Below, one piece after another: positions 54,747-63,585 of a stretch of 64,000 nt of DNA. Positions within the stretch are counted from its first letter, which is position 1. Every line of letters begins with the position of its first letter. The notes beneath the pieces were generated by a model. The model searched no databases. It was not told where the DNA came from and worked only from the letters and a program-made list of their open reading frames with translations. This DNA comes from Exiguobacterium oxidotolerans JCM 12280 (lineage in GTDB: Bacteria > Bacillota > Bacilli > Exiguobacteriales > Exiguobacteriaceae), in NCBI RefSeq assembly GCF_000702625.1, contig NZ_JNIS01000001.1, forward strand, positions 1,116,001-1,180,000, read 5' to 3'. The position numbers were made by a program, and so were the translations under genes.

Positions 54747-56117
54747 ATGAAACACACTAAAAAATTCGCAGCATCAGCAATGGCAGCAGCACTCGTATTA
54801 CCAGGAACGGCGGCGTTCGCATCAGGCGGTTCAGACGACATGATGCATGAGGACAAAGCAAAAAACGTCACGGTCAAAACGAAAGCGGCAGATCTTCGTG
54901 CGACACTCGACCAATTGCTTTCTGAGCACTTCGTGCTTGCTGTCATGGACATGAAAAAACAATATGACGGTTCAAAAGATGCTGAGTATTATGAAGCAGC
55001 ACTCAAACAGAACGCACTCGACATGACACCGGCAATCGCTTCAGTCTATGGCGACGAAGGCGCAAAACAGTTCGAAAAAATCTTCGTCGATCACAACAAA
55101 TACACAACGGACCTCGTCAAAGCTGTCAAAGCGGATGACCAAGAAGGCATCAACGCTTCAAAAGCCGAGACAGAAGAGTTCGTCCAGGACCTCTCGACAT
55201 TCCTCGACACAGCGACAGAAGGCGAACTTCCGAAGGAAGCAGCTGAAGAAGTCCTTCGTGCTCACGAAGCGGACGTCTATAAAACATTCCAAGAGTATGC
55301 AGCAGGCGACTACGAAGGATCGTACAACACGTTCCGTGAAGGATACAGCCGCATGTATGACATCTCAAAAGCACTCTCAGTCGCCATCACGACACAGATG
55401 CCTGAGAAATTCGATAACTCGAAAGCTGATACGAAAGCCGCTGACCTCCGGTCAACACTCAACAGCCTTGCTGCTGAACACGTCGCTCTTGCGAACCTCA
55501 GCATGACGGCAGGCGTCGATCAAGCGAAAGACTACGATGCTGCAAACTGGGCGGAAGATATGCACACAGCTGACTTCAAAGCCGCGATCAAATCGATCTA
55601 CGGTCAAGCCGGTGCGGATCAGTTCGAGCAAGTCTGGACGAAAAACCACATCGAAGCACAAGCGAACCTCGTCACAGCAGCCATCAATGATGACAAAAAA
55701 ATGATGGGTGACGCACAAGACATGCTCAAAATGTTCACGAACGACTTCGGTGCATTCCTCGGAGCAGCAACGGAAGAAAACCTTCCGACGAAAGCAGCAC
55801 AAGAAGCCGTCGCTGGCCATGAAACATATGTTCAAGACACGTTCATGCAGTATACAGAAGGCGACTACAAAGCGTCAGTCGACACGTTCCGCGAGTCATA
55901 TGCTTACATGTACGGTGTCGGTGAAAACCTCGGTAACGCGATCGTCATGCAATCTCCTGAGAAATTCATGGACGGTACACCAGGTTCAATGCCGAACACA
56001 GGTAACGGCGGCATGAGCGACACAAGCAACAACGCAACAACAGGTGCACTTGCACTCTTCGGTCTTGCACTCGGTGCAGCTGGAATCGTCGTTGCACGCA
56101 AACGCCAAAACGCATAA
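54747..56117 (+). CDS. Cell-wall anchored protein with duplicated helical domain and MPNTG signal
   Basis: 456 residues. Signal peptide 1-26 (cut near FAS). Two all-helical domains of about 180 residues, roughly 45-220 and 225-415, are tandem copies (KAADLRATLDQLLSEH / KAADLRSTLNSLAAEH; ADFKAAIKSIYGQAGADQFEQVW / ALDMTPAIASVYGDEGAKQFEKIF; TFREGYSRMYDISKALS / TFRESYAYMYGVGENLG). A Met/Gly/Ser linker leads to MPNTGNGGM, a hydrophobic helix and RKRQNA, a sorting signal with Met in the first position. The next gene is a sortase, its likely enzyme. Ligand unknown. Confidence 0.87.
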   Translation: MKHTKKFAASAMAAALVLPGTAAFASGGSDDMMHEDKAKNVTVKTKAADLRATLDQLLSEHFVLAVMDMKKQYDGSKDAEYYEAALKQNALDMTPAIASVYGDEGAKQFEKIFVDHNKYTTDLVKAVKADDQEGINASKAETEEFVQDLSTFLDTATEGELPKEAAEEVLRAHEADVYKTFQEYAAGDYEGSYNTFREGYSRMYDISKALSVAITTQMPEKFDNSKADTKAADLRSTLNSLAAEHVALANLSMTAGVDQAKDYDAANWAEDMHTADFKAAIKSIYGQAGADQFEQVWTKNHIEAQANLVTAAINDDKKMMGDAQDMLKMFTNDFGAFLGAATEENLPTKAAQEAVAGHETYVQDTFMQYTEGDYKASVDTFRESYAYMYGVGENLGNAIVMQSPEKFMDGTPGSMPNTGNGGMSDTSNNATTGALALFGLALGAAGIVVARKRQNA

Positions 56118-56134
56118 GAAATCGGGTATACTAA

Positions 56135-56166
56135 AAAGGATAGCGCCCTCGGCACTATCCTTTTTC
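56135..56166 (+). terminator. Terminator or attenuator between the MPNTG protein and its sortase
   Basis: AAAGGATAGCGCC / GGCACTATCCTTTTT stem. Readthrough would keep sortase levels below substrate levels. Confidence 0.85.
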
Positions 56167-56207
56167 TTACATAGAGAGGTCTTCCTCTCGGAAAGGAGTG
56201 ACGTGTT

Positions 56208-57140
56208 TTGAAAAAATGGTTATTACCGATCAGTATCGTCCTGATGCTCGTTTCAGTCGGTACACTGATTTTCTTATTATTCGGAAACACGAACGACACA
56301 GAAAGAAACATCACGCAAGGTACAGCTGATTCACAATCCGCGGCTTCTTCCGAGACGAAGGAGGATCCACTCAAACCATCCGAAATCTTTAAAAAAGAAT
56401 TTAAGACCCTCTCGACCAATGAAGTCGAACTCCCGAAGACGTTGACGATCGACGCACTCGACGTCAAAACGAACATCGAACAAGTCGGTCTCGATAAAAA
56501 AGGGGCGATGGGTACACCCAAAAATGAACAACAGGTCGGATGGTATAAATTCGGACCACGACCAGGGGACGTCGGCAATGCCGTCATCGACGGACATACG
56601 GATACGAAAACCGGTCCTGCCGTCTTTTACAAGCTGCATGAACTAAAAAAAGGTGACGCCATCAAAATCAAAGATGAGTCTGGACGCCTGCTCGTCTTCC
56701 GCGTCAAGAAACTCGTCGAGTATGACCATCTCGATGCCCCACTCGAAAAAATCTTCGGTGCTGCCGACACCCGTAACTTAAACTTAATTACGTGTATCGG
56801 TACGTATGACCAAAATGCAGGGACGTACGACAACCGGCTCGTCGTGTTCACCGAGCTTGATGAGAAAGCATCCGATCCCGTCAACACACCACCAAAACCA
56901 GCAACGAATGTCCGTATCAGTGGTGGCTTCGTGAACTGGTATGCCTCAAAAGACGATGAAGTCGTGACGTATAACATCTATCAAGAACAAGAGGGAAAAC
57001 GAAAAAAACTCGGTTCAACGGAATCGATTGAACGGAAAGCGTTCCCACTTCCGGAAGATGCGACAGGTCGCTTCATCATTACGGCCGTCAATAAAGCAGG
57101 CATCGAGTCACCAGAAGCATTTAGTGTCACGCAAAAATAA
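56208..57140 (+). CDS. Class F-like sortase with C-terminal FN3-like domain
   Basis: 310 residues. N-terminal membrane helix (5-26), a linker, then the sortase beta barrel with catalytic H130 (VIDGHTD), C196 (LITCIGTY) and R210 (YDNRLVVF). The opening segment WYKFGPRPGDVGNAVIDGH is typical of class F sortases. Residues about 222-310 add a fibronectin-III-like domain (PPKPATNVRISGGFVNWYASKDDEVVTYNIYQ), unusual for a sortase. Lies 90 bp after the MPNTG protein gene and shares its strand. Strong GGAAAGGAG ribosome site, TTG start possible at 56208. Confidence 0.85.
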   Translation: MKKWLLPISIVLMLVSVGTLIFLLFGNTNDTERNITQGTADSQSAASSETKEDPLKPSEIFKKEFKTLSTNEVELPKTLTIDALDVKTNIEQVGLDKKGAMGTPKNEQQVGWYKFGPRPGDVGNAVIDGHTDTKTGPAVFYKLHELKKGDAIKIKDESGRLLVFRVKKLVEYDHLDAPLEKIFGAADTRNLNLITCIGTYDQNAGTYDNRLVVFTELDEKASDPVNTPPKPATNVRISGGFVNWYASKDDEVVTYNIYQEQEGKRKKLGSTESIERKAFPLPEDATGRFIITAVNKAGIESPEAFSVTQK

Positions 57141-57148
57141 GCACAACA

Positions 57149-57188
57149 AAAAGATCTTACGTTCAAATTGAGCGTAAGATCTTTTTAG
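57149..57188. terminator. Bidirectional terminator
   Basis: AAAGATCTTACG / CGTAAGATCTTT perfect 12-bp stem with A and T runs between the convergent sortase and ATP-grasp genes. Confidence 0.92.
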
Positions 57189-58291
57189 TCTGCCCTTTCG
57201 TTCAGAGCAATCCGTAATTGTTTATCCCCAGACGCCGTCTCATAAAATACATGGAGCCGCCCCGGTCTGATTTTCGATTCCGTCGTCGGGATGAAGACGA
57301 TTCCGATTCGTTCTTCCCCACTCTGATACGTTCCGCTTAATGCATTAAACTGATCGGCAATCGTCACGATCCGTCCATCCGTTTCGTATTCACCGAGCTT
57401 CGGGGCGATCTCAATCGAATCGGCGGATTGATTTTTGATTTTGACGGTAATCGCGAGCAGGCGAGTCGCCTCACCACTGACCTGTAAGACTTTTTCTTTT
57501 TGAACGTTTACAAGCAAGAGCGGTGTTTGACGGGTCGCGTCCATCCGCGTCGTCGAGAGCGCACCGTGACTCAAGTGACTGACGGACTCTTGCTTGTTGT
57601 TACTGACGAAAGGAAAGAACTTGACGAGCTTCCACGTTCCATTCGCCCCTTTTGCGACATGGATCCGCATACAATAGGAATGCCCATGGATGGTTTCCGA
57701 GGCGATGAACGGTTGAACGATCATCGGGTTCCGTTGAATCTCTTCTTCGATACGGTCAATCAATTGTCCTGTCGAACAGGTGTCACTTCGTAAAAGGTGA
57801 TCAAACGTATACTGATCCGGTCCGACCTGTTCAATCGTATAAATCCGTTGCCCCCGCTTGCCGTTAGCCGGTTTGAAAATGATTTTCCCGTACCGTTCCA
57901 GGAGAGCAACCAAATCCTTCCCCGCACGAATCCGGTGCATCGGAATCAAATACTGTTTGAACTTCCCGTCAGCCGCAAGTTTTTTCAAGACGACGTTTTT
58001 GTTGCCGATTCGGTGTGTCGTAAACGGAATCTCGTCGGCCAAGCGTAAAAAGATGTTTTTTTGCTCGTCCGTCAACGGCAAGTGATTATAGACGACATCC
58101 GGAAATTCGCACAAGCCGTTATGCCAGCGGTCATCCAAAAAGTGCATCCCCCGAATCATCCGCTTGTCAAAGTCGATATCCTGCGGCCGGAAGAAAAACG
58201 CTTCAATCCCCATCGATGCTGCGACGACGCAGGCGATCTTATCACGAAATTGTGGTTTATCGTTCAAGCGTAATATGCCGATCCTTGTCAT
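57185..58291 (-). CDS. YheC/D-type ATP-grasp protein, shortened, with C-terminal beta domain
   Basis: 368 residues. Residues 1-250 resemble the YheC/YheD family: the N-terminal Rossmann-like part (ACVVAASMGIEAFFFRPQDIDFDKRMIRGMHFL, PDVVYNHLP), ATP-grasp lysine IIFKPANGKRGQRIYTIE and IVQPFIA. The end of the ATP-grasp domain, where a metal-binding D...W.iEvN block is expected, cannot be found. In its place residues 260-368 are a beta-sandwich-like domain (PLLLVNVQKEKVLQVSGEATRLLAITVKIKN). Last gene of an operon with a sortase and a barrel-like protein. A ligase role is doubtful with the missing block. Confidence 0.72.
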   Translation of the reverse strand: MTRIGILRLNDKPQFRDKIACVVAASMGIEAFFFRPQDIDFDKRMIRGMHFLDDRWHNGLCEFPDVVYNHLPLTDEQKNIFLRLADEIPFTTHRIGNKNVVLKKLAADGKFKQYLIPMHRIRAGKDLVALLERYGKIIFKPANGKRGQRIYTIEQVGPDQYTFDHLLRSDTCSTGQLIDRIEEEIQRNPMIVQPFIASETIHGHSYCMRIHVAKGANGTWKLVKFFPFVSNNKQESVSHLSHGALSTTRMDATRQTPLLLVNVQKEKVLQVSGEATRLLAITVKIKNQSADSIEIAPKLGEYETDGRIVTIADQFNALSGTYQSGEERIGIVFIPTTESKIRPGRLHVFYETASGDKQLRIALNERAD

Positions 58292-58303
58292 GTCCGTCTC
58301 CCC

Positions 58304-58906
58304 CTACTCAATCGGTTCTAAGAAAATCAAATAGCGTTCCGTACTGTTCGCAATGTTATAAAACGGGTAACAGGTCGAGATGACGAGCGACTCCGTTCCT
58401 GTCGTTGCCAAGATGCGTGTATCTTCATCGTCGACGATTTCACTCGACCGCATGACATAGCGGTATGATCCATCCGCCAAATAGAGTTCGACCTCGTCAC
58501 CCGGTTCGAGCTCACTGATTTTTGAAAACGTCGTGTCGTTATGCCCGGCGATGAAGATCCGGTCACCCTGTCCAGGAAAAGCCGTTTCCGGGTGATGCCC
58601 GACGCCTTTCGCAAGCGTTTTGTCCGTCACCCCTTCGAGGAGTGGCAATTCCATGTCGAGTGATTTAATGGTTAAGAAACCAAGCGTCTCGCCTTCTTCA
58701 AACGTGACCGGCACTGCCCCCGCTTCCGTGTCCGCTGCCTGTGCTTGTTCAGCCGTCTTCTTTTGTTCCTCCGCCTCCACGACAACGGCTTTCGCCTTTT
58801 CCAGTTCGGTGGATAACGTTCGATCAATCGTGAATTTTTGATAGCCAACGTACCCTAACAAGAGAACACCGATGATGAGCAAGAGTGTCGAGACGTGTCG
58901 TCTCAT
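58304..58906 (-). CDS. Class D sortase (YhcS-like)
   Basis: 200 residues. Membrane helix 5-22, coiled linker (30-60), then the catalytic domain with H122 (FIAGHND), C179 (VISTCYPF) and R191 (STERYLIF). LEGVTDKTLAKGVGHHPETAFPGQGDR is the class D signature. Class D sortases of Bacillus recognise LPNTA-type signals, which fits the LPNTS of the Asp-Ala protein upstream. It overlaps the preceding gene by 4 bp. Confidence 0.92.
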   Translation of the reverse strand: MRRHVSTLLLIIGVLLLGYVGYQKFTIDRTLSTELEKAKAVVVEAEEQKKTAEQAQAADTEAGAVPVTFEEGETLGFLTIKSLDMELPLLEGVTDKTLAKGVGHHPETAFPGQGDRIFIAGHNDTTFSKISELEPGDEVELYLADGSYRYVMRSSEIVDDEDTRILATTGTESLVISTCYPFYNIANSTERYLIFLEPIE

Positions 58907-60549
58907 CGTTTCACGACCTCCTCTTGATGGATTTGTTCGAGCGCACGACAGTACCCGGAGATATTATGCTCGACATCATCAATCCGGACGCGGAAGGAGT
59001 GGTGACGGATGTAGAAACTACCGAGTATGCGCTCCGGTACTTTCATATACATCGCGACTTCCGGGTAATAAAAACCAGTCAATTGGTACTGCATCCGGCG
59101 TTCAATCGTCGCTTCGAGCCAGTCGAGCGGAAACGTCGTCAATAAGTCTGTCTGCCCGTCTGCTTGCATCCGGCCAATCATCTCGCGGGCCGCTAACATC
59201 AACTCAAGAAACGTCGGATACGTCGTCTCGCGGTGATGAATGAAATCAAGCTTTTGCTCGACATTTTGAAGTCCGAACCGATAGTACCGTTCATCCGGAA
59301 CATACTTCGTCAATTCATTGACGCTGTAGCTGAGCCAGTGGTCATGCTGCTTCCAGTAATCGTGCGCGATAAAGTAGTCAAACGCTTGCGTCACACTCGT
59401 TAACCACCGTTCTTGTCGATCGAGCTCGTATAGACGAAGTAGCGCAAACGTCGCTTCTCCTTCGTAATAAATAATCCGAAACGCCTCTTTCAATGCAAGC
59501 GACGGATACGATAACACATGGTTGAAGTTACCTGCCGGCTGCTGCAACCCTAACATTCCGTTCGCAAGGGCGCGGCACAACGCAAGTTCGCGACGCGACT
59601 TGAACGTCGTCATGTATTTCGTCAACGCTAAGATGGCCGCGGCATTGGCTCCAAGCTTAATTTCCGCATCCTGTTCCCAATCAACGACATAGGCCGATTC
59701 GTTCGGTTGAACGATCAAGTGCTCGATGAGATAGTCTTTCGCACGATCGATTGCGTGTTGAAGTGTCACGTCCGGTCGGACTGCGTACGCTTCAATCATC
59801 GAGTAAAGTGTACTCGCATGCCGTAAGCTGTTGTAAAATTGAATCGTTTTGTCAAAACATGAAAAGTAACCATATATGAAGCGGCCATCCGCCTGAACTT
59901 GGCGAGCTAAGTAATCACTCGCTTGCGTGACGACCGTTTTGATTTCAAAGGGAGTGGTGCGTGGAGAGACTCTGATTTTTTCCACTGTCCCTGTCATTTC
60001 GATGACGATCGGTTCTTCTTCACTGAAGACGCTCGTCGTCTCAAACAAGATACAGTTTGTTTGGTCTGTGAAGACCACGCGTGGTATTTTTCGACGTTGC
60101 AGTTCAACATATCGTGTCATGTTCTTCAAGTTCACCCGAAGTTCCGGCGTGTCCTTATCTGGCGTCAACATCGCATTTCCATTTAGTTCTTCTTCTAAAA
60201 AGGCACACGTGAAGCGAGCATCGAAAGCGATGCCTTTTCGGAAATAATTCTTCCGTGTTGCACGAAGTTGATCGTTTAATTCTGCGAACGAACAAAAATG
60301 AAAGTTCTTCGCAACATCTACTTTAATCCAGTCGTAGTCGACGGGATGTTCAAGTAAGAAGTTTTTGATTTTTTGAAAGATACTCGCCATTCGTTTCCCA
60401 CGAAATGTTTGGACCCGTGCACGGCGTTTCTTCGTCCCGACTGATAGAAAAACGGTGAGGCGTTGATTTAAAAAATAAGTTGCTTGATCTTCTTTCATTA
60501 GCGCAAAAACTTGTTCTTCGATTCGTTCTATCCGTTCCATCAATTCCAT
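58903..60549 (-). CDS. Large helical-barrel-like cytoplasmic protein, unrecognised
   Basis: 548 residues, no signal peptide or membrane helix. The N-terminal 220 residues are alpha-beta (IKVDVAKNFHFCSFAEL, RKIPRVVFTDQTNCI). The C-terminal 320 residues are helical with repeats like RHASTLYSMIEAY, EIKLGANAAAILALTKY, YYEGEATFALLRLYEL, which look like an (alpha/alpha)6 toroid as in glycosidases and LanC-like enzymes. No family name can be given. The gene heads a coupled operon with a class D sortase and a YheC/D-like gene, next to the Asp-Ala adhesin, so a role in processing that adhesin is possible but unproven. AAGGGGTGA ribosome site. Confidence 0.75.
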   Translation of the reverse strand: MELMERIERIEEQVFALMKEDQATYFLNQRLTVFLSVGTKKRRARVQTFRGKRMASIFQKIKNFLLEHPVDYDWIKVDVAKNFHFCSFAELNDQLRATRKNYFRKGIAFDARFTCAFLEEELNGNAMLTPDKDTPELRVNLKNMTRYVELQRRKIPRVVFTDQTNCILFETTSVFSEEEPIVIEMTGTVEKIRVSPRTTPFEIKTVVTQASDYLARQVQADGRFIYGYFSCFDKTIQFYNSLRHASTLYSMIEAYAVRPDVTLQHAIDRAKDYLIEHLIVQPNESAYVVDWEQDAEIKLGANAAAILALTKYMTTFKSRRELALCRALANGMLGLQQPAGNFNHVLSYPSLALKEAFRIIYYEGEATFALLRLYELDRQERWLTSVTQAFDYFIAHDYWKQHDHWLSYSVNELTKYVPDERYYRFGLQNVEQKLDFIHHRETTYPTFLELMLAAREMIGRMQADGQTDLLTTFPLDWLEATIERRMQYQLTGFYYPEVAMYMKVPERILGSFYIRHHSFRVRIDDVEHNISGYCRALEQIHQEEVVKR

Positions 60550-60574
60550 CCGAAGTCACCCCTTCAAAAAATAA

Positions 60575-60612
60575 TGAAAATTGTAGCAGAGAGTTTCCCC
60601 TCCGCTACAATG
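60575..60612 (-). terminator. Terminator after the Asp-Ala repeat protein gene
   Basis: TTGTAGC.GAG / CTC.GCTACAA stem followed by TTTTC on the minus strand. Its position separates the adhesin gene from the operon below. Confidence 0.75.
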
Positions 60613-60633
60613 ACTGTTACTTAATCGGTCTGC

Positions 60634-62868
60634 TTATTGCTGGGGACGGCGACGGAATAGTTTTGCAAACAATCCGGTTACTACCGCCAACATACCCATC
60701 ATTGAAACAAGGAAAAGATTTTCTGACGTGTTCGGAAGCTTACTTGCTGCGGTTCGAGTGACCGGTTTACTGATCGGTGTCGATAGAATCGGTCGGTTTT
60801 TCGGAACAACTGTCGTATGTGTCGGAACGGTCGGCTTCGTCACAACACCTGGATGCTTAGGCGGCATCGGTTTATTGATGACTGGAACCGGAACGACTGT
60901 GTCATGATCGTTATCCTTGTCGGCATCAGCGTCCGCATCGGCATCCGCGTCGGCATCCGCATCAGCGTCGGCATCCGCATCCGCATCAGCGTCGGCATCA
61001 GCATCGGCGTCAGCGTCAGCATCAGCATCGGCGTCAGCATCAGCATCAGCGTCAGCGTCAGCATCCGCGTCAGCGTCGGCATCAGCATCAGCGTCGGCAT
61101 CAGCGTCAGCATCCGCGTCAGCATCCGCGTCAGCGTCAGCATCCGCGTCAGCGTCAGCATCCGCGTCGGCATCGGCATCCGCATCCGCATCGGCGTCAGC
61201 ATCGGCATCCGCATCGGCGTCCGCATCGGCATCCGCATCAGCGTCGGCATCCGCATCCGCGTCAGCGTCAGCGTCAGCGTCAGCGTCAGCATCGGCATCC
61301 GCATCCGCATCGGCATCCGCGTCAGCATCCGCATCGGCATCAGCGTCAGCATCCGCATCGGCGTCGGCATCAGCATCCGCATCCGCATCCGCATCCGCAT
61401 CCGCGTCGGCGTCGGCATCCGCATCCGCATCGGCGTCAGCGTCAGCATCGGCGTCGGCATCCGCGTCAGCATCGGCATCGGCGTCCGCATCGGCGTCGGC
61501 ATCGGCATCGGCGTCAGCATCCGCATCCGCGTCAGCGTCAGCGTCGGCGTCAGCATCGGCGTCAGCGTCCGCATCGGCATCCGCGTCGGCATCAGCATCC
61601 GCATCAGCATCCGCGTCAGCATCCGCGTCAGCATCAGCATCCGCATCGGCGTCAGCGTCCGCATCGGCGTCAGCATCCGCATCCGCATCCGCATCCGCAT
61701 CCGCATCGGCGTCAGCATCCGCGTCAGCATCCGCGTCAGCATCCGCGTCAGCATCCGCATCGGCGTCGCCTTCTTCATCAAACACAATCGTCGTTTGACC
61801 ATCTAAATCACTTAATAACTCAGCATCAATGGCTGTAGTACTGACGACTGATCCCGTAACGACGACTTCACCATCAACACTGGCCGGCTTATCGACGAGC
61901 ACATTTAAGTCGACCGTCGTCGGTCCAAGAACCTGAACGCCAGCTAATTCATTTGATAAGTTGACCGTATCGTTCGTGACTGCATCTAACAAGTCATTGA
62001 CGGATGGTAAAAGTGCTTTTACTGGATCCAACACAAAATCAAGTGTCGGCGCTAAATCTCCTGTTAACTCAAGGTTCGTAATCGCATCCACTAAGTCTTG
62101 TAGTGCTTGTTGTACTACTTGCTGAACTGCCGTTTCAAGATGTTGTCCTAGTCCATCACTGAAATCAACAACGATCGTGCCATCAGCATTGACTGTCACC
62201 GGGACCTGCCCATCGTAATCAAGCAAATCAGACAACGCTACGTCCAAATTATTGAGTGCAGCCAACGCGTCTTCTAGTTCATCTAGTCCATCAACATTTA
62301 AAAGCGGGCTTGTCAGCGGGTTATCTAAAATTATGTCAATTTGAGTAACCAAGGTTCCGACAAGGCCATTGACACTCGTTGTTAATGGATCAAGTTGACC
62401 TTTGAGCGTCGGCAAGTCTTCCAGTGTGATTGGCAATAGTTCTACGCTCACGTCAGCATTGCCGTTCGCCGTCATTTTGCCCGCGAGATCCGGAATATTA
62501 AAGACGGCGACACGTTCTGGCGACAAAATTTCTGCATCGGCCAGTCCTCGGCCCGTTAAACCAAGAGCAAAATTATAATTATCTAATTGTTCTGTTAAAT
62601 TCGCTCGGACTTGTACATCTGTCAATAATTGTACATCCGCTAGACTCACTCGATTTACTGGAGCAAGTGCTAATGAATTTTTAATCGATGAGGCAAATTG
62701 CTGCTGTTGCGGCTGAAACTTTTTTTCAGCTGCTTCTGTCTTGGTGTAAGTAAATGAAATTGGGGATAATGCCAGTGAGGAAGCTGTGAGTAGTTTGATC
62801 AAGCGCTTGGTGTGGTTTCTGTGGTGTCGGTTCATCTTCTTTCGGAAATCAGGCGTTTTCTTGTTCAT
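60634..62868 (-). CDS. Cell-wall anchored adhesin with 141 Asp-Ala repeats and LPNTS signal
   Basis: 744 residues from [26 protein letters not shown] lies seven bases upstream and the long basic start plus hydrophobic stretch ([20 protein letters not shown]) form an extended signal peptide. Residues about 50-365 are a folded, choice-of-anchor-like domain rich in Leu, Asp and Asn ([47 protein letters not shown]). They are followed by (Asp-Ala)141, then a Pro/Thr linker and the sorting signal [35 protein letters not shown]. The repeat is probably an extended, acidic stalk carrying the domain through the wall, as Ser-Asp repeats do in staphylococcal Sdr proteins. A dedicated class D sortase lies downstream. 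Confidence 0.88.
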   Translation of the reverse strand: MNKKTPDFRKKMNRHHRNHTKRLIKLLTASSLALSPISFTYTKTEAAEKKFQPQQQQFASSIKNSLALAPVNRVSLADVQLLTDVQVRANLTEQLDNYNFALGLTGRGLADAEILSPERVAVFNIPDLAGKMTANGNADVSVELLPITLEDLPTLKGQLDPLTTSVNGLVGTLVTQIDIILDNPLTSPLLNVDGLDELEDALAALNNLDVALSDLLDYDGQVPVTVNADGTIVVDFSDGLGQHLETAVQQVVQQALQDLVDAITNLELTGDLAPTLDFVLDPVKALLPSVNDLLDAVTNDTVNLSNELAGVQVLGPTTVDLNVLVDKPASVDGEVVVTGSVVSTTAIDAELLSDLDGQTTIVFDEEGDADADADADADADADADADADADADADADADADADADADADADADADADADADADADADADADADADADADADADADADADADADADADADADADADADADADADADADADADADADADADADADADADADADADADADADADADADADADADADADADADADADADADADADADADADADADADADADADADADADADADADADADADADADADADADADADADADADADADADADADADADADADADADADADADADADADADADADADADADADADADADKDNDHDTVVPVPVINKPMPPKHPGVVTKPTVPTHTTVVPKNRPILSTPISKPVTRTAASKLPNTSENLFLVSMMGMLAVVTGLFAKLFRRRPQQ
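60922..61767 (-). repeat. Hexanucleotide array encoding (Asp-Ala)141
   Basis: 846 bp of GAY-GCN units, 141 in a row, counted from the first GAC-GCC at 61767 to the last GCC at 60922. Asp uses GAT and GAC; Ala uses GCG, GCT and GCC, and I saw no GCA in the array. Third-base variation is mixed along the whole length. Confidence 0.93.
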
Positions 62869-63142
62869 TTGAACACTCCTTTTCTTTGAGAAAAATAACC
62901 TTACACCCATTATTATGCAGGGTTTTACTAATAAAAAATACATTTTTTTTACAATTATAATAGAAGTATAGTACCTAATATCTAGTATTTTTAATGCTTA
63001 ATTACCTTTAAAAATATAAATTAAAGCCGTTTTTATTTTCAATATCTTAATTTATATTGTAATTTTATTTCATTACTTAATATCCCATAAAAATCCATAT
63101 TCATTTAAGAGCCTTTTATACCCATATAATTTCCATAAAATA
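62869..63142. other. AT-rich upstream region of the Asp-Ala adhesin gene
   Basis: About 270 bp, very AT-rich. A minus-strand TATAAT at 62959-62954 is a -10 candidate about 85 bp before the start. The rest shows nothing clear. Confidence 0.4.
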
Positions 63143-63187
63143 AAAAAAGGTCATCCTCGAGCTGATAGCTCGAAGATGACCTTTTTT
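63143..63187. terminator. Terminator after the winged-helix gene
   Basis: AAAAAAGGTCATC.TCGAGC / GCTCGA.GATGACCTTTTTT long stem with runs on both sides. Confidence 0.92.
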
Positions 63188-63188
63188 A

Positions 63189-63512
63189 TTAGAAGGTAAT
63201 GTGTTGTTTACTCCACTTGATCGACTCTTTAAACTGTCGAACGAGATCTTCGGCTGGTGCGGTCAAAAAGTACGCTAGTCCATCGACTTTTTCTGACATT
63301 TGCTGAATGACAAGTCCATCTTCAATCAACTCTTGAAGTTGCTCTAAAATCTGACCGTGTGACTGATCGATTCGCTGTTCAATCTCACCAATCGTCAGCG
63401 CCCCATCCCGTAAAATGTAGATGACGCTCGACTTTAAGCTGTTCTCGAAATTATGCTGAAACTTTTGCAGGGCTAATAAATCGGCTTGTTCTTCTGTTTG
63501 ACGTTGATCCAT
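63189..63512 (-). CDS. Small winged-helix-like DNA-binding protein
   Basis: 107 residues from MDQRQTEEQADLLALQKF (AGGGGTAGTG upstream). The middle (VIYILRDGALTIGEIEQRIDQSHGQILEQLQELIEDGLVIQQ) has the helix-turn-helix and wing pattern of ArsR/HxlR-type regulators. No metal or redox Cys motif. It may regulate the Asp-Ala adhesin gene or the transporter behind it; neither is proved. Confidence 0.75.
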   Translation of the reverse strand: MDQRQTEEQADLLALQKFQHNFENSLKSSVIYILRDGALTIGEIEQRIDQSHGQILEQLQELIEDGLVIQQMSEKVDGLAYFLTAPAEDLVRQFKESIKWSKQHITF

Positions 63513-63585
63513 CTGTCACTACCCCTTTCCTAACACATCAGACTGCTTCTTTAGTATGAAGGAACGACGTTAATAATTCAAAAAG

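Noticed and set aside
60817-61806. Long plus-strand and other-frame ORFs (Ser-Ala, Met-Leu-Thr or Ile-Ser-Val repeats) over the Asp-Ala array
   Set aside because: The hexanucleotide array has no stop codons in several frames, so these are by-products. None has a ribosome site, a start or an anchor; the minus-strand Asp-Ala frame has signal peptide, folded domain and LPNTS.
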